A DNA stretch of 64,000 bases from CAZYJR01 sp964647905 (GTDB taxonomy: Bacteria > Desulfobacterota > DSM-4660 > Desulfatiglandales > HGW-15). The DNA is taken from assembly GCA_964647905.1 (NCBI GenBank), contig CAZYJR010000020.1, positions 3,389 through 67,388 of the forward strand. The letters are read 5' to 3'. A program made the translations under genes and the position numbers. Positions 17,950 to 25,973 of the stretch are shown here, in pieces (within the stretch, counting starts at the first letter, position 1; each line of letters begins with the position of its first letter). Under the pieces are notes generated by a model. That model was not told the DNA's origin, did not search any database, and saw only the letters and a list, made by a program, of their open reading frames with translations.

Positions 17950-18786
17950 TCAATCCTCCAATACGGCCGCTATATCCAGGTAGATGCGCCTTATCCCGGC
18001 CTCGAACGTCTCCCTGTCAAGGCCGGCCCGCAGCTCCCCCCTGTCCCACCACCCTATCTGGTTCAGGTGATCCGCATCAATGGTGCGGAGGTGGTAGCGC
18101 TCCTGCCAGAGTGCGGATGAAAGCGGGACCAGGCCGTCGTTCTCCCCCTCGCTCCTGCTTATGATGCGGTAGGAGAATTTCAAGGGCAGAAAGACCCGCT
18201 CCAGCGGCTGGACCCCGGCGACCGTGCGGTAGACTACTCCGTTTTGTTCCTCATAGGCCGATGCCGCCCGGTTGAAGCGCACGCAACTCTCGGTGGTGAG
18301 ATCAAGGATGCCGCTGAGGTCCGGCCCCAGCTTCCCGGCCCGTGGAACCAACCAGCCGAGGCGTCCTACGCCCCAATCCGCATAGGGCGTCCCCAGGTGG
18401 GGCGTGCCTATGGTGGTAAGGGAGGCCACCCGCTCTTCCATACGGAATCTGAAGAGCATCATGCGCGCGTCCATGCCCCCCATGCTGTGGGCTATGATAT
18501 GGACGCGGGGCCACCGGGTGAACCCCTCGGTCAAGCGCAGGAGCTCCCTGCGGAGGTCCCGGGCGCGGGCCTCCATACTCGAGGCCCATCCCACCCTGGA
18601 ATGAAATGCGGCGTATCCGTTCCGGATGAGAGTGCTCCTTATCAGCCGGAAGTAGTGGAAACGGTCGTCGCCGGTGTTGTCCCTGCCGCGCAGGGGATGG
18701 AGCACCCGATTGAAAGGGCATATCCCGTGGGCCAAAATGATGGGGAGCCTGGCGGGCAATCTGGGCTTTCCTCCTTCGATCCGCAC
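17950..18786 (-). CDS. Alpha/beta-hydrolase, triacylglycerol-lipase-like
   Basis: A 278-residue cytoplasmic-looking hydrolase. LPIILAHGICPF supplies the oxyanion-loop region. VHIIAHSMGGMDARMM contains the nucleophile elbow AHSMGG with the catalytic serine. TIGTPHLGTPYADWG is typical of bacterial lipases of the LipA/cholesterol-esterase type. ENDGLVPLSSA supplies the acid (Asp) and DADHLNQIGW the catalytic histidine. It should hydrolyse ester bonds of lipids or short esters. No signal peptide is visible, and no lipase chaperone is adjacent. Confidence 0.85.
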   Translation of the reverse strand: MRIEGGKPRLPARLPIILAHGICPFNRVLHPLRGRDNTGDDRFHYFRLIRSTLIRNGYAAFHSRVGWASSMEARARDLRRELLRLTEGFTRWPRVHIIAHSMGGMDARMMLFRFRMEERVASLTTIGTPHLGTPYADWGVGRLGWLVPRAGKLGPDLSGILDLTTESCVRFNRAASAYEEQNGVVYRTVAGVQPLERVFLPLKFSYRIISRSEGENDGLVPLSSALWQERYHLRTIDADHLNQIGWWDRGELRAGLDRETFEAGIRRIYLDIAAVLED

Positions 18787-18892
18787 TCAACGCCCTTATA
18801 CCCCGGACGACTGGGGATTGTCAAAGCCGCGCCCACCGCCGGCCGTCCTCTTTCCAGCCCTGATGATCATCTCCTGCTGTGGAAAAAATCGG

Positions 18893-18922
18893 TTGACAAA
18901 AATCTCTTTGCTGGATTAGGGT
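18893..18922 (+). promoter_or_regulatory. Possible sigma70-type promoter for the hdrA locus
   Basis: TTGACA (18893-18898) is a consensus -35 box. After an 18-base spacer comes TAGGGT (18917-18922), a weak -10 that keeps the first T, the A and the last T. The hdrA start lies about 60 bases downstream. The AT-rich stretch stands out from the GC-rich surroundings. Confidence 0.45.
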
Positions 18923-18982
18923 TACAGGTCTTGGGAAAAAAATCACGACCGTTTAACCCTACAGAATAAGGAGAGAAATTCC

Positions 18983-21900
18983 ATGCCGAAGGACATCAGG
19001 GGTTCCGTCATGGTCGTTGGTGGCGGCATCGCCGGGATGCAGGCGGCCCTGGATCTGGCCGATTCCGGCTATTACGTCTACCTGCTGGAGAAGTCCCCCT
19101 CCATCGGGGGGGCAATGGCCCAGTTGGACAAGACGTTTCCCACCAATGACTGTGCCATGTGAATTATCTCGCCCAAACTGGTCGAGGTCGGCCGGCACAT
19201 GAATATCGAGCTGATCACCCTGGCCGAGCTCCAGGGCCTCAGCGGCAAAAAGGGAAACTTCGAGGTCAGCATACTCCAACACCCCCGGTTCGTGGATATG
19301 GAGAAGTGTATCGGATGCGGGACCTGCGCCGAGAAGTGCCCCAGAAAGGTGACCGACGAATACAACCAGGGCCTGGCCAAGAGAAAGGCCATCTATGTGC
19401 CCTATGCCCAGGCGGTCCCACTGAAGTACGCAATAGACAAGGATAACTGCATTTACTTCAAAAAGGGAAAGTGCAAGGCCTGCGAGAAGTTCTGCCCCAC
19501 TCAGGCGATCAAGTTCGACGATCAGGAGAAGACCTTCACCCTGAACGTGGGCTCGGTAATACTCGCGCCCGGGTTCCAGGCCTTTGATCCTGGCGCCTTT
19601 GACACGTACGGCTACGCCGGCCACCCGAACGTGGTGACCTCCATGGAGTTCGAGAGGATCCTCTCGGCCTCAGGTCCCACCACGGGGCACCTGGTGCGGC
19701 CTTCGGACGAGAAAGAGCCCCGGAAGATAGCATTTCTACAATGCGTGGGCTCCAGGGACATCAATCGCTGTGATCACGGCTACTGCTCCGCGGTTTGTTG
19801 TATGTATGCGGTAAAGGAGGCCGTGATCGCCAAGGAGCACAGCGGGGACGGCCTGGACTGCGCCATTTTCTTCATGGACATGAGGACCCACGGTAAGGAT
19901 TTCGAGCGGTACTATCGCAACGCCGAGGACAATCAGGGAGTCCGGTTCGTCCGCTCCAGGATCCACACCGTGCAGCCCGTGCAGGGAAGCGACGATCTGC
20001 TCATAAGATACACGGACGAAGAGGGCGGACTGGAGGAAGAGATCTTCGATTTGGCGGTCCTCTCCGTGGGCCTGGAGACGCCCCCGGAGCTCCGGGAGCT
20101 GGCGGGAAAGCTGGATCTGGAGCTCACTGAAGGCCTGTTCTGCAGCACCGGGAGCTTCACCCCGGTGGAGACCAGCCGTGAAGGGGTGTATGTCTGCGGC
20201 GTCTTTCAGGGACCAAAGGATATCCCCCAGTCGGTGATCGAGGCGAGCTCCGCGGCCGCCGTGGCGGGAGCGCCACTGAGCCCGGCCCGGGACACGGAGA
20301 CCAGGACCCGGGAGGTGCCGGAGGAGCGGAACGTAATCGGTGATCCGCCGCGGATCGGGGTCTTTGTGTGCCGGTGCGGTGTGAATATAGCCGGTGTGGT
20401 GGACGTTGACTCGGTGGTGGAGTACGCAAGGGGACTTCCTTATGTGGAGTACGTTGCGGACAACCTCTATTCATGCTCCCAGGACACCCAGGACAACATG
20501 GCCAAGGTGATCCGGGAAAACGACTTGAACCGCATCGTGGTGGCCGCGTGCACCCCCAAGACCCATGAGCCCTTGTTCCAAGAGACCCTGGTGGATGCCG
20601 GCCTGAACAAGTACCTCTTCGAGATGACCAATATCCGCAATCAGGACTCCTGGGTCCACAAGGACGACCCTGAAGCGGCAACAGAGAAGGCCAAGGATCT
20701 GGTCCGTATGGCGGTCTCCAAGGTCGCCCTGATGGAGCCCCTGAAGGAGGCCGAGCTGGACGTCAACCAGCGGGCCCTGGTCCTGGGAGGCGGGATCTCG
20801 GGGCTGGTTGCGGCCAAGACCCTCAGCTCGCACGGCTATGACGTAACCCTGGTGGAGCGGGGAGGGACCCTGGGAGGACAGGCCCTGAACCTGTACAGGA
20901 CCTGGAAGGGGGAGGACATACAAGAGAGACTGGGCGCCCTGGTGGAGGCCGTTGAAAAGGACGGCCGTATCGATGTGCGGTTGAACACAGAGTTGGTCCA
21001 GGTGGACGGCTTTGTGGGGAACTTCGAGTCGGTTCTCTCCACCGGAGGCGATGAGAGCACAGTGGAGCACGGTGTGGCTATCCTGGCCACGGGCGCACAA
21101 GAATTGAAGCCCGCGGAGTACCTATACGGGGAAGATCCCAGGGTGCTCACCCACCAGGACCTCGACCGCAGGTTCATACAGGAGGATCCGGCCCTGAGCG
21201 ACGTCCGGAGCGCCGTTTTCATCCAGTGCGTGGGGTCCAGGGAGCCCGATCGCCCTTATTGCTCCAGGGTTTGCTGCACCCACTCGGTGGAAAGCGCCCT
21301 TCACCTCAAGGAGGTCAATCCCGAGATGCGGGTCTATATCCTCTACAGGGATATGCGGACCTACGGAGAAAAAGAGGTCGTCTACAAGAGGGCCAGGGAG
21401 GCCGGGGTGATCTTCGTGCGCTATGAACCGGAGCGCAAGCCCGTTGTCAAGGCGGGCAAGGAGAGTCTGGACATTGAGGTCTACGACCCGATCCTGGGCA
21501 GGCCCGTCCTGATACATGCGGATCTGCTGGCCCTGGCCGGGGCCATCGTTCCGTACAAGGACGAAGGGCTGGCCCGGTTCTTCAAAGTGGCCATGAACGA
21601 GGACGGCTTCTTCGTGGAGGCCCACGCCAAGCTGGCGCCTTCCGAGTTCGCAACGGACGGGGTCTTCCTGTGCGGCATGGCCCATTACCCCAAGCCCATC
21701 GACGAGTCCATAGCCCAGGCCCAGGCGGCCTCCTCCCGGGCCATCACCCTGCTGGCCAGGAAGGCCATAGCCACGAGCGGGACCGTGGCCTATGCAAATC
21801 CGGCCATGTGCAGCAGTTGCGGTGTGTGCGTGTCCATATGCCCGTACGGTGCGCCCTCGCTGCTTAAGGAGGGGCCTTTTGCCGGACGCGCCGAGGTCAA

Positions 21901-22012
21901 CCCCGTACTCTGCAAGGGCTGCGGCCTGTGCGTGGCTTCCTGCCGTTCCGGGGCCATAAATCTCAAGGGCTTTGAGACCGGGCAGATAATGGCCATGATC
22001 GATCATATGTAA
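18983..22012 (+). CDS. hdrA: HdrA-like selenoprotein with two HdrA modules (UGA = Sec60)
   Basis: A 1009-residue flavin/iron-sulfur protein when the in-frame TGA at 19160-19162 is read as selenocysteine. The first FAD site is VVGGGIAGMQAALDLADSG. The segment TNDCAM-U-IISPKLVEVGRH is the known HdrA motif in which Sec or Cys coordinates a cluster. Two ferredoxin-like Cys sets follow (CIGCGTCAEKCP and CKACEKFCP). A second HdrA module starts near residue 455 (RIGVFVCRCGVNIAG) with its own FAD motif (VLGGGISGLVAAKTL). It ends with two 4Fe-4S motifs (CSSCGVCVSICPYG, CKGCGLCVASC). Usual HdrA is about 650 residues, so this is a tandem form. HdrA is the flavin-bifurcating subunit, splitting electron pairs between ferredoxin and a second acceptor. 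A conventional start at 19199 would lose the first FAD-binding half. ATG 18983 follows AAGGAGAG. Confidence 0.95.
19160..19195 (+). promoter_or_regulatory. UGA(Sec) codon and SECIS-like hairpin in hdrA
   Basis: TGA lies at 19160-19162. Beginning 15 bases after it, CTGGTC (19178-19183) can pair with GGCCGG (19190-19195, with G-U pairs) around a GAGGTC loop. Distance, stem and GGU-containing loop resemble bacterial SECIS elements. Pairing was judged by eye. Confidence 0.65.
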
Positions 22013-22019
22013 GCGGACC

Positions 22020-22118
22020 GGAGCGCCCGGCAAGAGCGCTCCCGGATATGGTTACAACCACCAGGCGCTTGACGCGCCGAGGATGATTCATCGAGCGGTT
22101 TCGCTCCCGAGCGAAACC
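22020..22118 (+). promoter_or_regulatory. Intergenic hairpins between hdrA and mvhD
   Basis: The 122-base gap between the two selenoprotein genes holds stacked inverted repeats. They are GGAGCGC/GCGCTCC (22020-22042), a shorter GGCGC/GCGCC, and a perfect 10-bp repeat GGTTTCGCTC/GAGCGAAACC (22097-22118). No T run follows. They could be mRNA-processing or stability structures that set the ratio of the two products. Confidence 0.5.
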
Positions 22119-22134
22119 CGGCAAGGAGAAAGGC

Positions 22135-22566
22135 ATGACTGAGTGGGAACCGAAGATCACGGCGTTCTTGTGCAACTGGTGCACGTACGGGGCGGCGGAC
22201 CTGGCAGGGGTCAGCCGCATGCAGTACCCGCCCAACATCAGGGTGATCCGCGTGCCTTGCTCGGGGCGGGTGTCGCCCAAGTTCATTTTGGCCGCCTTCA
22301 GGCACGGCGCGGACGGCGTGTGGGTCTCGGGGTGACACCCCGGCGACTGCCATTACCTGGAAGGTAATTACTACGCCAGACGCAAGTTCGTGCTTTTCAA
22401 GAATCTACTGGAGCATATTGGGATCGAGCCTGGAAGGCTCCACTTCTCCTGGATTTCCTCGGCCGAGGCCACCAAGTTCGTGGATGTGGCCAGGGAGGTG
22501 ATCCAGGCCGTGAAAGAGGCCGGGCCCGCCGGGCGTCTCATCAAAGGCAAAGCCGAGGTGGCATGA
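22135..22566 (+). CDS. MvhD/FlxD-like 2Fe-2S selenoprotein (UGA = Sec67)
   Basis: A 143-residue protein if the TGA at 22333-22335 is translated as selenocysteine. The frame continues open from there to a TGA at 22564-22566. The N-terminal part (ITAFLCNWCTYGAADLAGV, then IRVIRVPCSGRV) and the motif DGVWVSG-U-HPGDCHYLEGNYYARR are those of the delta subunit of methyl-viologen-reducing hydrogenase. In that family a Cys or Sec sits before HxGDCHY. MvhD/FlxD carries a 2Fe-2S cluster that links the electron donor to HdrA. Stopping at the TGA would give a 66-residue fragment without its conserved half. AAGGAG precedes the ATG. The end overlaps the next gene by 4 bases. Confidence 0.95.
22333..22368 (+). 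promoter_or_regulatory. UGA(Sec) codon and SECIS-like hairpin in mvhD
   Basis: TGA at 22333-22335 is followed, 16 bases later, by a perfect 6-bp stem ATTACC (22352-22357) / GGTAAT (22363-22368) closing a 5-base loop TGGAA. Spacing is almost the same as for the hdrA hairpin. Confidence 0.7.
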
Positions 22567-23519
22567 TGATCGAGTACACTGAGAAGATAAGGGTGCGGGC
22601 CAAGGACTTGCTGGAAAAGGGAACGGTGGACGTCTTCATAGGATACAAGAAGGGCACCGTTCCCATGATGAACGAGCCTGTCCTGGTGACCGACCCGGAC
22701 AAGGTGGACATTCTCCACTGGGACAGCAACTGCGGCCTGAACCTGTGCAACTATCTCACCGGCCGGAAGGACAAGGTGGGAATACTTGCCACCGGCTGCA
22801 ACTCCCGCAACATCGTGACCCACGTAATAGAGAACCAGGTGCAGCGGGAGCAGCTCTACATACTGGGAGTGCCTTGCACCGGCGTCATAAACCACCGGGC
22901 GGTCAAGCGCGCAGTGAAGTACAGGGAGATCAGGGAGGTGGTGGAGGAGCCGGGCGGGCGTTTCACGGTCAAGGGACCCGGCTACGAGGAGACTTTTGAC
23001 AAGGCGAAGTTCCTGCAGCTCAATTGTTCGGTCTGCACACACCGCAATCCGGTGGAATATGACGAGCTGGTGGCCGAAGAAGTCCCCGAGCAGGAGGGAG
23101 TGAGCCCATTCAAGGACGTGGACAAGATCGAGGCCATGGACCCGGACAAGAAATGGGGTTTCTTCACCCGAATGATCTCGCCCTGCATAAGGTGCTACGC
23201 CTGCCGGAACGCCTGTCCCCTCTGCTATTGCCCGACTTGCTTCGTGGACGAATCCAGGCCCCAGTGGGTGGGCAAGAGCGTGGACCCCACGGACACCATG
23301 ACTTTTCACTTCCTGCGGGCTTATCACTGCGCGGGCAGGTGCACGGACTGCGGGGCCTGCGAGCGGGTGTGTCCGGTGGGCATACCGGTGCGCCAGTTCA
23401 CCAAGAAGCTGAACAAGGACGCCCTGGAGCTGTTCGGTTGGGAGGCGGGCCTGAGCCTGGAACAGAGGCCTCCCCTGGATGTGTACCGCGTGGGCGACTA
23501 CAACGAATTCGTGCGGTGA
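22563..23519 (+). CDS. Iron-sulfur protein, FrhB/FlxC-like, of the Hdr-Flx complex
   Basis: A 318-residue cytoplasmic iron-sulfur protein. The first ~180 residues resemble the F420-hydrogenase beta-subunit (FrhB) fold: AKDLLEKGTVDVFIGYKKG, WDSNCGLNLCNYL, VGILATGCNSRNIV and LYILGVPCTGVIN. The second part carries Cys clusters for 4Fe-4S centres: SPCIRCYACRNACPLCYC and CTDCGACERVCPVGIP. Its reading frame starts inside the end of mvhD (ATGATG, 4-base overlap), so the two are coupled. In Flx-Hdr operons such a subunit passes electrons between the NAD(P)H module and HdrA. The assignment to FlxC rather than another Flx subunit is by gene order and content only. Confidence 0.8.
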   Translation: MMIEYTEKIRVRAKDLLEKGTVDVFIGYKKGTVPMMNEPVLVTDPDKVDILHWDSNCGLNLCNYLTGRKDKVGILATGCNSRNIVTHVIENQVQREQLYILGVPCTGVINHRAVKRAVKYREIREVVEEPGGRFTVKGPGYEETFDKAKFLQLNCSVCTHRNPVEYDELVAEEVPEQEGVSPFKDVDKIEAMDPDKKWGFFTRMISPCIRCYACRNACPLCYCPTCFVDESRPQWVGKSVDPTDTMTFHFLRAYHCAGRCTDCGACERVCPVGIPVRQFTKKLNKDALELFGWEAGLSLEQRPPLDVYRVGDYNEFVR

Positions 23520-23579
23520 CCCACGCCGGGGCATCAAGCCCGGTGGCTGAGAGGACACCTGATTTGAAGGATGAATGCA

Positions 23580-24620
23580 ATGAGCACGAAACTGTTTGCC
23601 AAGGATGAGTGGGTCGGGGCCCTCCAGGGCCTGACCGGCTCCTACCGGGTTTTCGCCCCGGTCAAGGAAGGGGATTTTCATAACTTCAGGGTGCTGGAAA
23701 ACGGCACTCGGCCGAGCTTTGACTTCCAGAACACCCGACTCTCGCCGAAGCGCTTCTCCCTCCCCCAGTCCGAGAGGATGTTCGAATACTCCCTGGGAGG
23801 TGAACAGGATGCACACATCCTGAAGGAGGCGGACAAGGAATTACCTCCCCAAGCGGTGGTGGGGGTTCGGCCTTGCGATGCATATGCGTTCCAGTTGGTC
23901 AGGAGGAACTTCGACAACCCGGAGCACCGCGATCCATGGTGGGTGAGGCGATACGAGTCCACTACGTTCGTGGGCCTGGGGTGCAACGAACCTTGCACCA
24001 CCTGCTTTTGCGCCTCGGCCGGAACCGGGCCTTTCGGACGCAAGGGCCTCGACGTCCTCCTCTTCGACCTGGGAGATGCTTACCTGGCCAAGGGGCTTAC
24101 CGACAAGGGCGAGGAGCTCCTTGGCAAGCTGGACGGGGGGAAGGAGGCGGACCAGGCCTCGGTCAAGAAGGCGGAGTCACTGACCCGCCAAGCCGCTTCC
24201 AAGTTCGACTCCAGGGTCCCTACGGACAAGCTGGGGGAAAAGGTGGTGACCGAGCTCTTTGATGCGCCTTTTTGGGAAGAGGTGGCCTTTGCCTGCATCA
24301 ACTGCGGCACTTGCACCTATCTCTGCCCCACATGCTGGTGCTTCGACATCCAGGACGAGGTCCGACCCCTGAGACAGGAAGGGGACCGAATCAGGAACTG
24401 GGATTCGTGCATGTTTCCCCTGTTCACGCTTCACGGCTCAGGGCATAATCCCAGGGCGGACAAGACGGCTCGGGTAAGGCAGCGGTTCATGCACAAGCTC
24501 AAGTATTACGTGGACAAGTACCGCGACGGGATCCAGTGCGTCGGCTGCGGGAGATGCATCCAGTTCTGCCCGGTAAACATTGACATCCGCGAGGTGGCCC
24601 GGCGGATAAACGACTTCTGA
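23580..24620 (+). CDS. 4Fe-4S protein, FlxB/AsrA/sulfhydrogenase-beta-like
   Basis: A 346-residue iron-sulfur subunit of the type found in anaerobic sulfite reductase (AsrA), sulfhydrogenase beta and Flx complexes. Recognisable blocks are AVVGVRPCDAYAFQLVRRNF, FVGLGCNEPCTTCFCASAG, and a C-terminal ferredoxin-like domain with CINCGTCTYLCPTCWCFDIQ and CVGCGRCIQFCPVNIDIREV. The Cys sets should hold two 4Fe-4S clusters. It lies between the FrhB-like gene and the FAD/NAD gene, the order expected for a soluble electron-transfer module. I chose ATG 23580, which has GAAGGATG upstream; the ATG at 23571 is too close to it. Confidence 0.82.
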   Translation: MSTKLFAKDEWVGALQGLTGSYRVFAPVKEGDFHNFRVLENGTRPSFDFQNTRLSPKRFSLPQSERMFEYSLGGEQDAHILKEADKELPPQAVVGVRPCDAYAFQLVRRNFDNPEHRDPWWVRRYESTTFVGLGCNEPCTTCFCASAGTGPFGRKGLDVLLFDLGDAYLAKGLTDKGEELLGKLDGGKEADQASVKKAESLTRQAASKFDSRVPTDKLGEKVVTELFDAPFWEEVAFACINCGTCTYLCPTCWCFDIQDEVRPLRQEGDRIRNWDSCMFPLFTLHGSGHNPRADKTARVRQRFMHKLKYYVDKYRDGIQCVGCGRCIQFCPVNIDIREVARRINDF

Positions 24621-24709
24621 GAATGCCTTGTGCGGTCCGGTGCGCACCCAAACGGTCTCCCGGGCGGGGCGCACCAGGGACGAACATAATTGATACAGGG
24701 GGTGTTCCA

Positions 24710-25552
24710 TTGGAAAATCCGTATCTTCCATATCCGGTTTGGATAGACCGCATCGTAACCGAGACCGAGGACAAGAACCTCAAGACTTTTGATCTGGTCT
24801 TCCTGGAGTCCGGAGACGAGGCCAAGTTCGCTTATACGCCCGGCCAGTTCGCCGAGCTCTCCATCGCAGGGCAGGGGGAGATCCCCATAGGTATAGCCTC
24901 CTCGCCTACTGAGAAGGGCTTCATCAGGTTCACCGTGAACAAGGTGGGCAAGGTGACCTCCCATCTCCACAGCATGAAGGAAGGGGACATCATGGGAGTG
25001 CGCGGTCCCCTGGGAAACTGGTATCCTTGGGAGGAGATGGAAGGCAGGAACGTGGTGATCATAGGCGGCGGGTTCGCCTTCACCACCCTCCGGTCCAGCA
25101 TTGTGTACATGCTGAACCCTGACAATCGGGAGAGATTCAAGGATATTACCGTGGTCTACGGGGCCCGGTCGCCCGGGATGCTCCTCTACAAGGAGGAGCT
25201 CATGGATTGGGAGAAGCGCGACGACCTGGAGATGCACATCACGGTTGACGCCACGGACGACCCGGATTGGAAGTACAATGTGGGATTCGTACCTCAGATC
25301 ACCGAGGAGAAGATCACCAGCTCGGATGACGCCATGGCCATCGTGTGCGGACCTCCGATAATGATCCGCTTCACGCAGCCGGTTCTGGAAAAGCTGGGCT
25401 TTCCGCCGGAACGCATCATACTCTCACTGGAAAACCGCATGAAATGCGGTATAGGCATGTGCGGCAGGTGCAACATAGGCGATCAGTACGTATGCAAGGA
25501 CGGGCCGGTCTTTTCCCTGGCCAAGCTGAAGGAGCTTCCCCCGGACTACTGA
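24710..25552 (+). CDS. FAD/NAD(P)H-binding subunit, FlxA/sulfhydrogenase-gamma-like
   Basis: A 280-residue ferredoxin-reductase-type protein. The FAD-binding barrel shows FAYTPGQFAELSIAGQGEIPIGIASSP. The NAD-binding part contains MGVRGPLGNWYPW, VVIIGGGFAFTTLRS and VYGARSPGMLLYKEEL. Near the end CGIGMCGRCNIGDQYVCKDGPVF supplies the 2Fe-2S ligands. It would accept electrons from NAD(P)H, or return them, and feed the FlxB-like subunit. The start is probably the TTG at 24710, because AGGGGG lies just upstream; an ATG at 24623 lacks a site and would add a non-family extension. Confidence 0.85.
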   Translation: MENPYLPYPVWIDRIVTETEDKNLKTFDLVFLESGDEAKFAYTPGQFAELSIAGQGEIPIGIASSPTEKGFIRFTVNKVGKVTSHLHSMKEGDIMGVRGPLGNWYPWEEMEGRNVVIIGGGFAFTTLRSSIVYMLNPDNRERFKDITVVYGARSPGMLLYKEELMDWEKRDDLEMHITVDATDDPDWKYNVGFVPQITEEKITSSDDAMAIVCGPPIMIRFTQPVLEKLGFPPERIILSLENRMKCGIGMCGRCNIGDQYVCKDGPVFSLAKLKELPPDY

Positions 25553-25595
25553 TCAGGATGTCCGTTTCAGTCCCACCTCTCTCCGACGAGGCGAG

Positions 25596-25949
25596 ATGGC
25601 CAAGAAGACACCCATAACCTTTGTGGCTCAAGGCACCCGTTTCCAGGGGGACATCCACAGTGATGCACGGATAGTGGTGGAAGGGACCGTGGAGGGAAAC
25701 GTCCGCTGCATGGAGATGACCATCGCTCCGTCCGGACGCGTGGTGGGCGATTTGCAGGCAGCCTCCCTGGCTGTGGCCGGGACCTACAAGGGGAACCTGG
25801 TGGCCCACCGCAGGGTCACGATCCACGCAACGGGCTCGGTGGAAGGGGGCTTGTTCACCCGCACCCTGGTGGTGGAGGAGGGCGGACGCATGAACGGCGA
25901 CATCAAGGTGATGACCTCGATGGATGAGTTCCCTGAAGTGATCTCTTGA
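25596..25949 (+). CDS. Bactofilin (polymer-forming cytoskeletal protein)
   Basis: A 117-residue protein made of short glycine-spaced repeats of a right-handed beta-helix: GTRFQGDIHSDARIVVEGTV, EGNVRCMEMTIAPSGRVVGD and EGGLFTRTLVVEEGGRMNGD. That is the bactofilin domain with short flanking tails. Bactofilins polymerise without nucleotide and scaffold local cell-wall or membrane processes. It lies 43 bases after the Flx genes on the same strand, but no functional link to them is evident. Confidence 0.9.
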   Translation: MAKKTPITFVAQGTRFQGDIHSDARIVVEGTVEGNVRCMEMTIAPSGRVVGDLQAASLAVAGTYKGNLVAHRRVTIHATGSVEGGLFTRTLVVEEGGRMNGDIKVMTSMDEFPEVIS

Positions 25950-25973
25950 TGCCGCCCGGCGCACCAATCCTTC

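Noticed and set aside
22371..23816. Long minus-strand frame of 481 codons opposite mvhD and the FrhB-like gene
   Set aside because: Antisense shadow in GC-rich DNA; the plus strand has clear family motifs and operon spacing.
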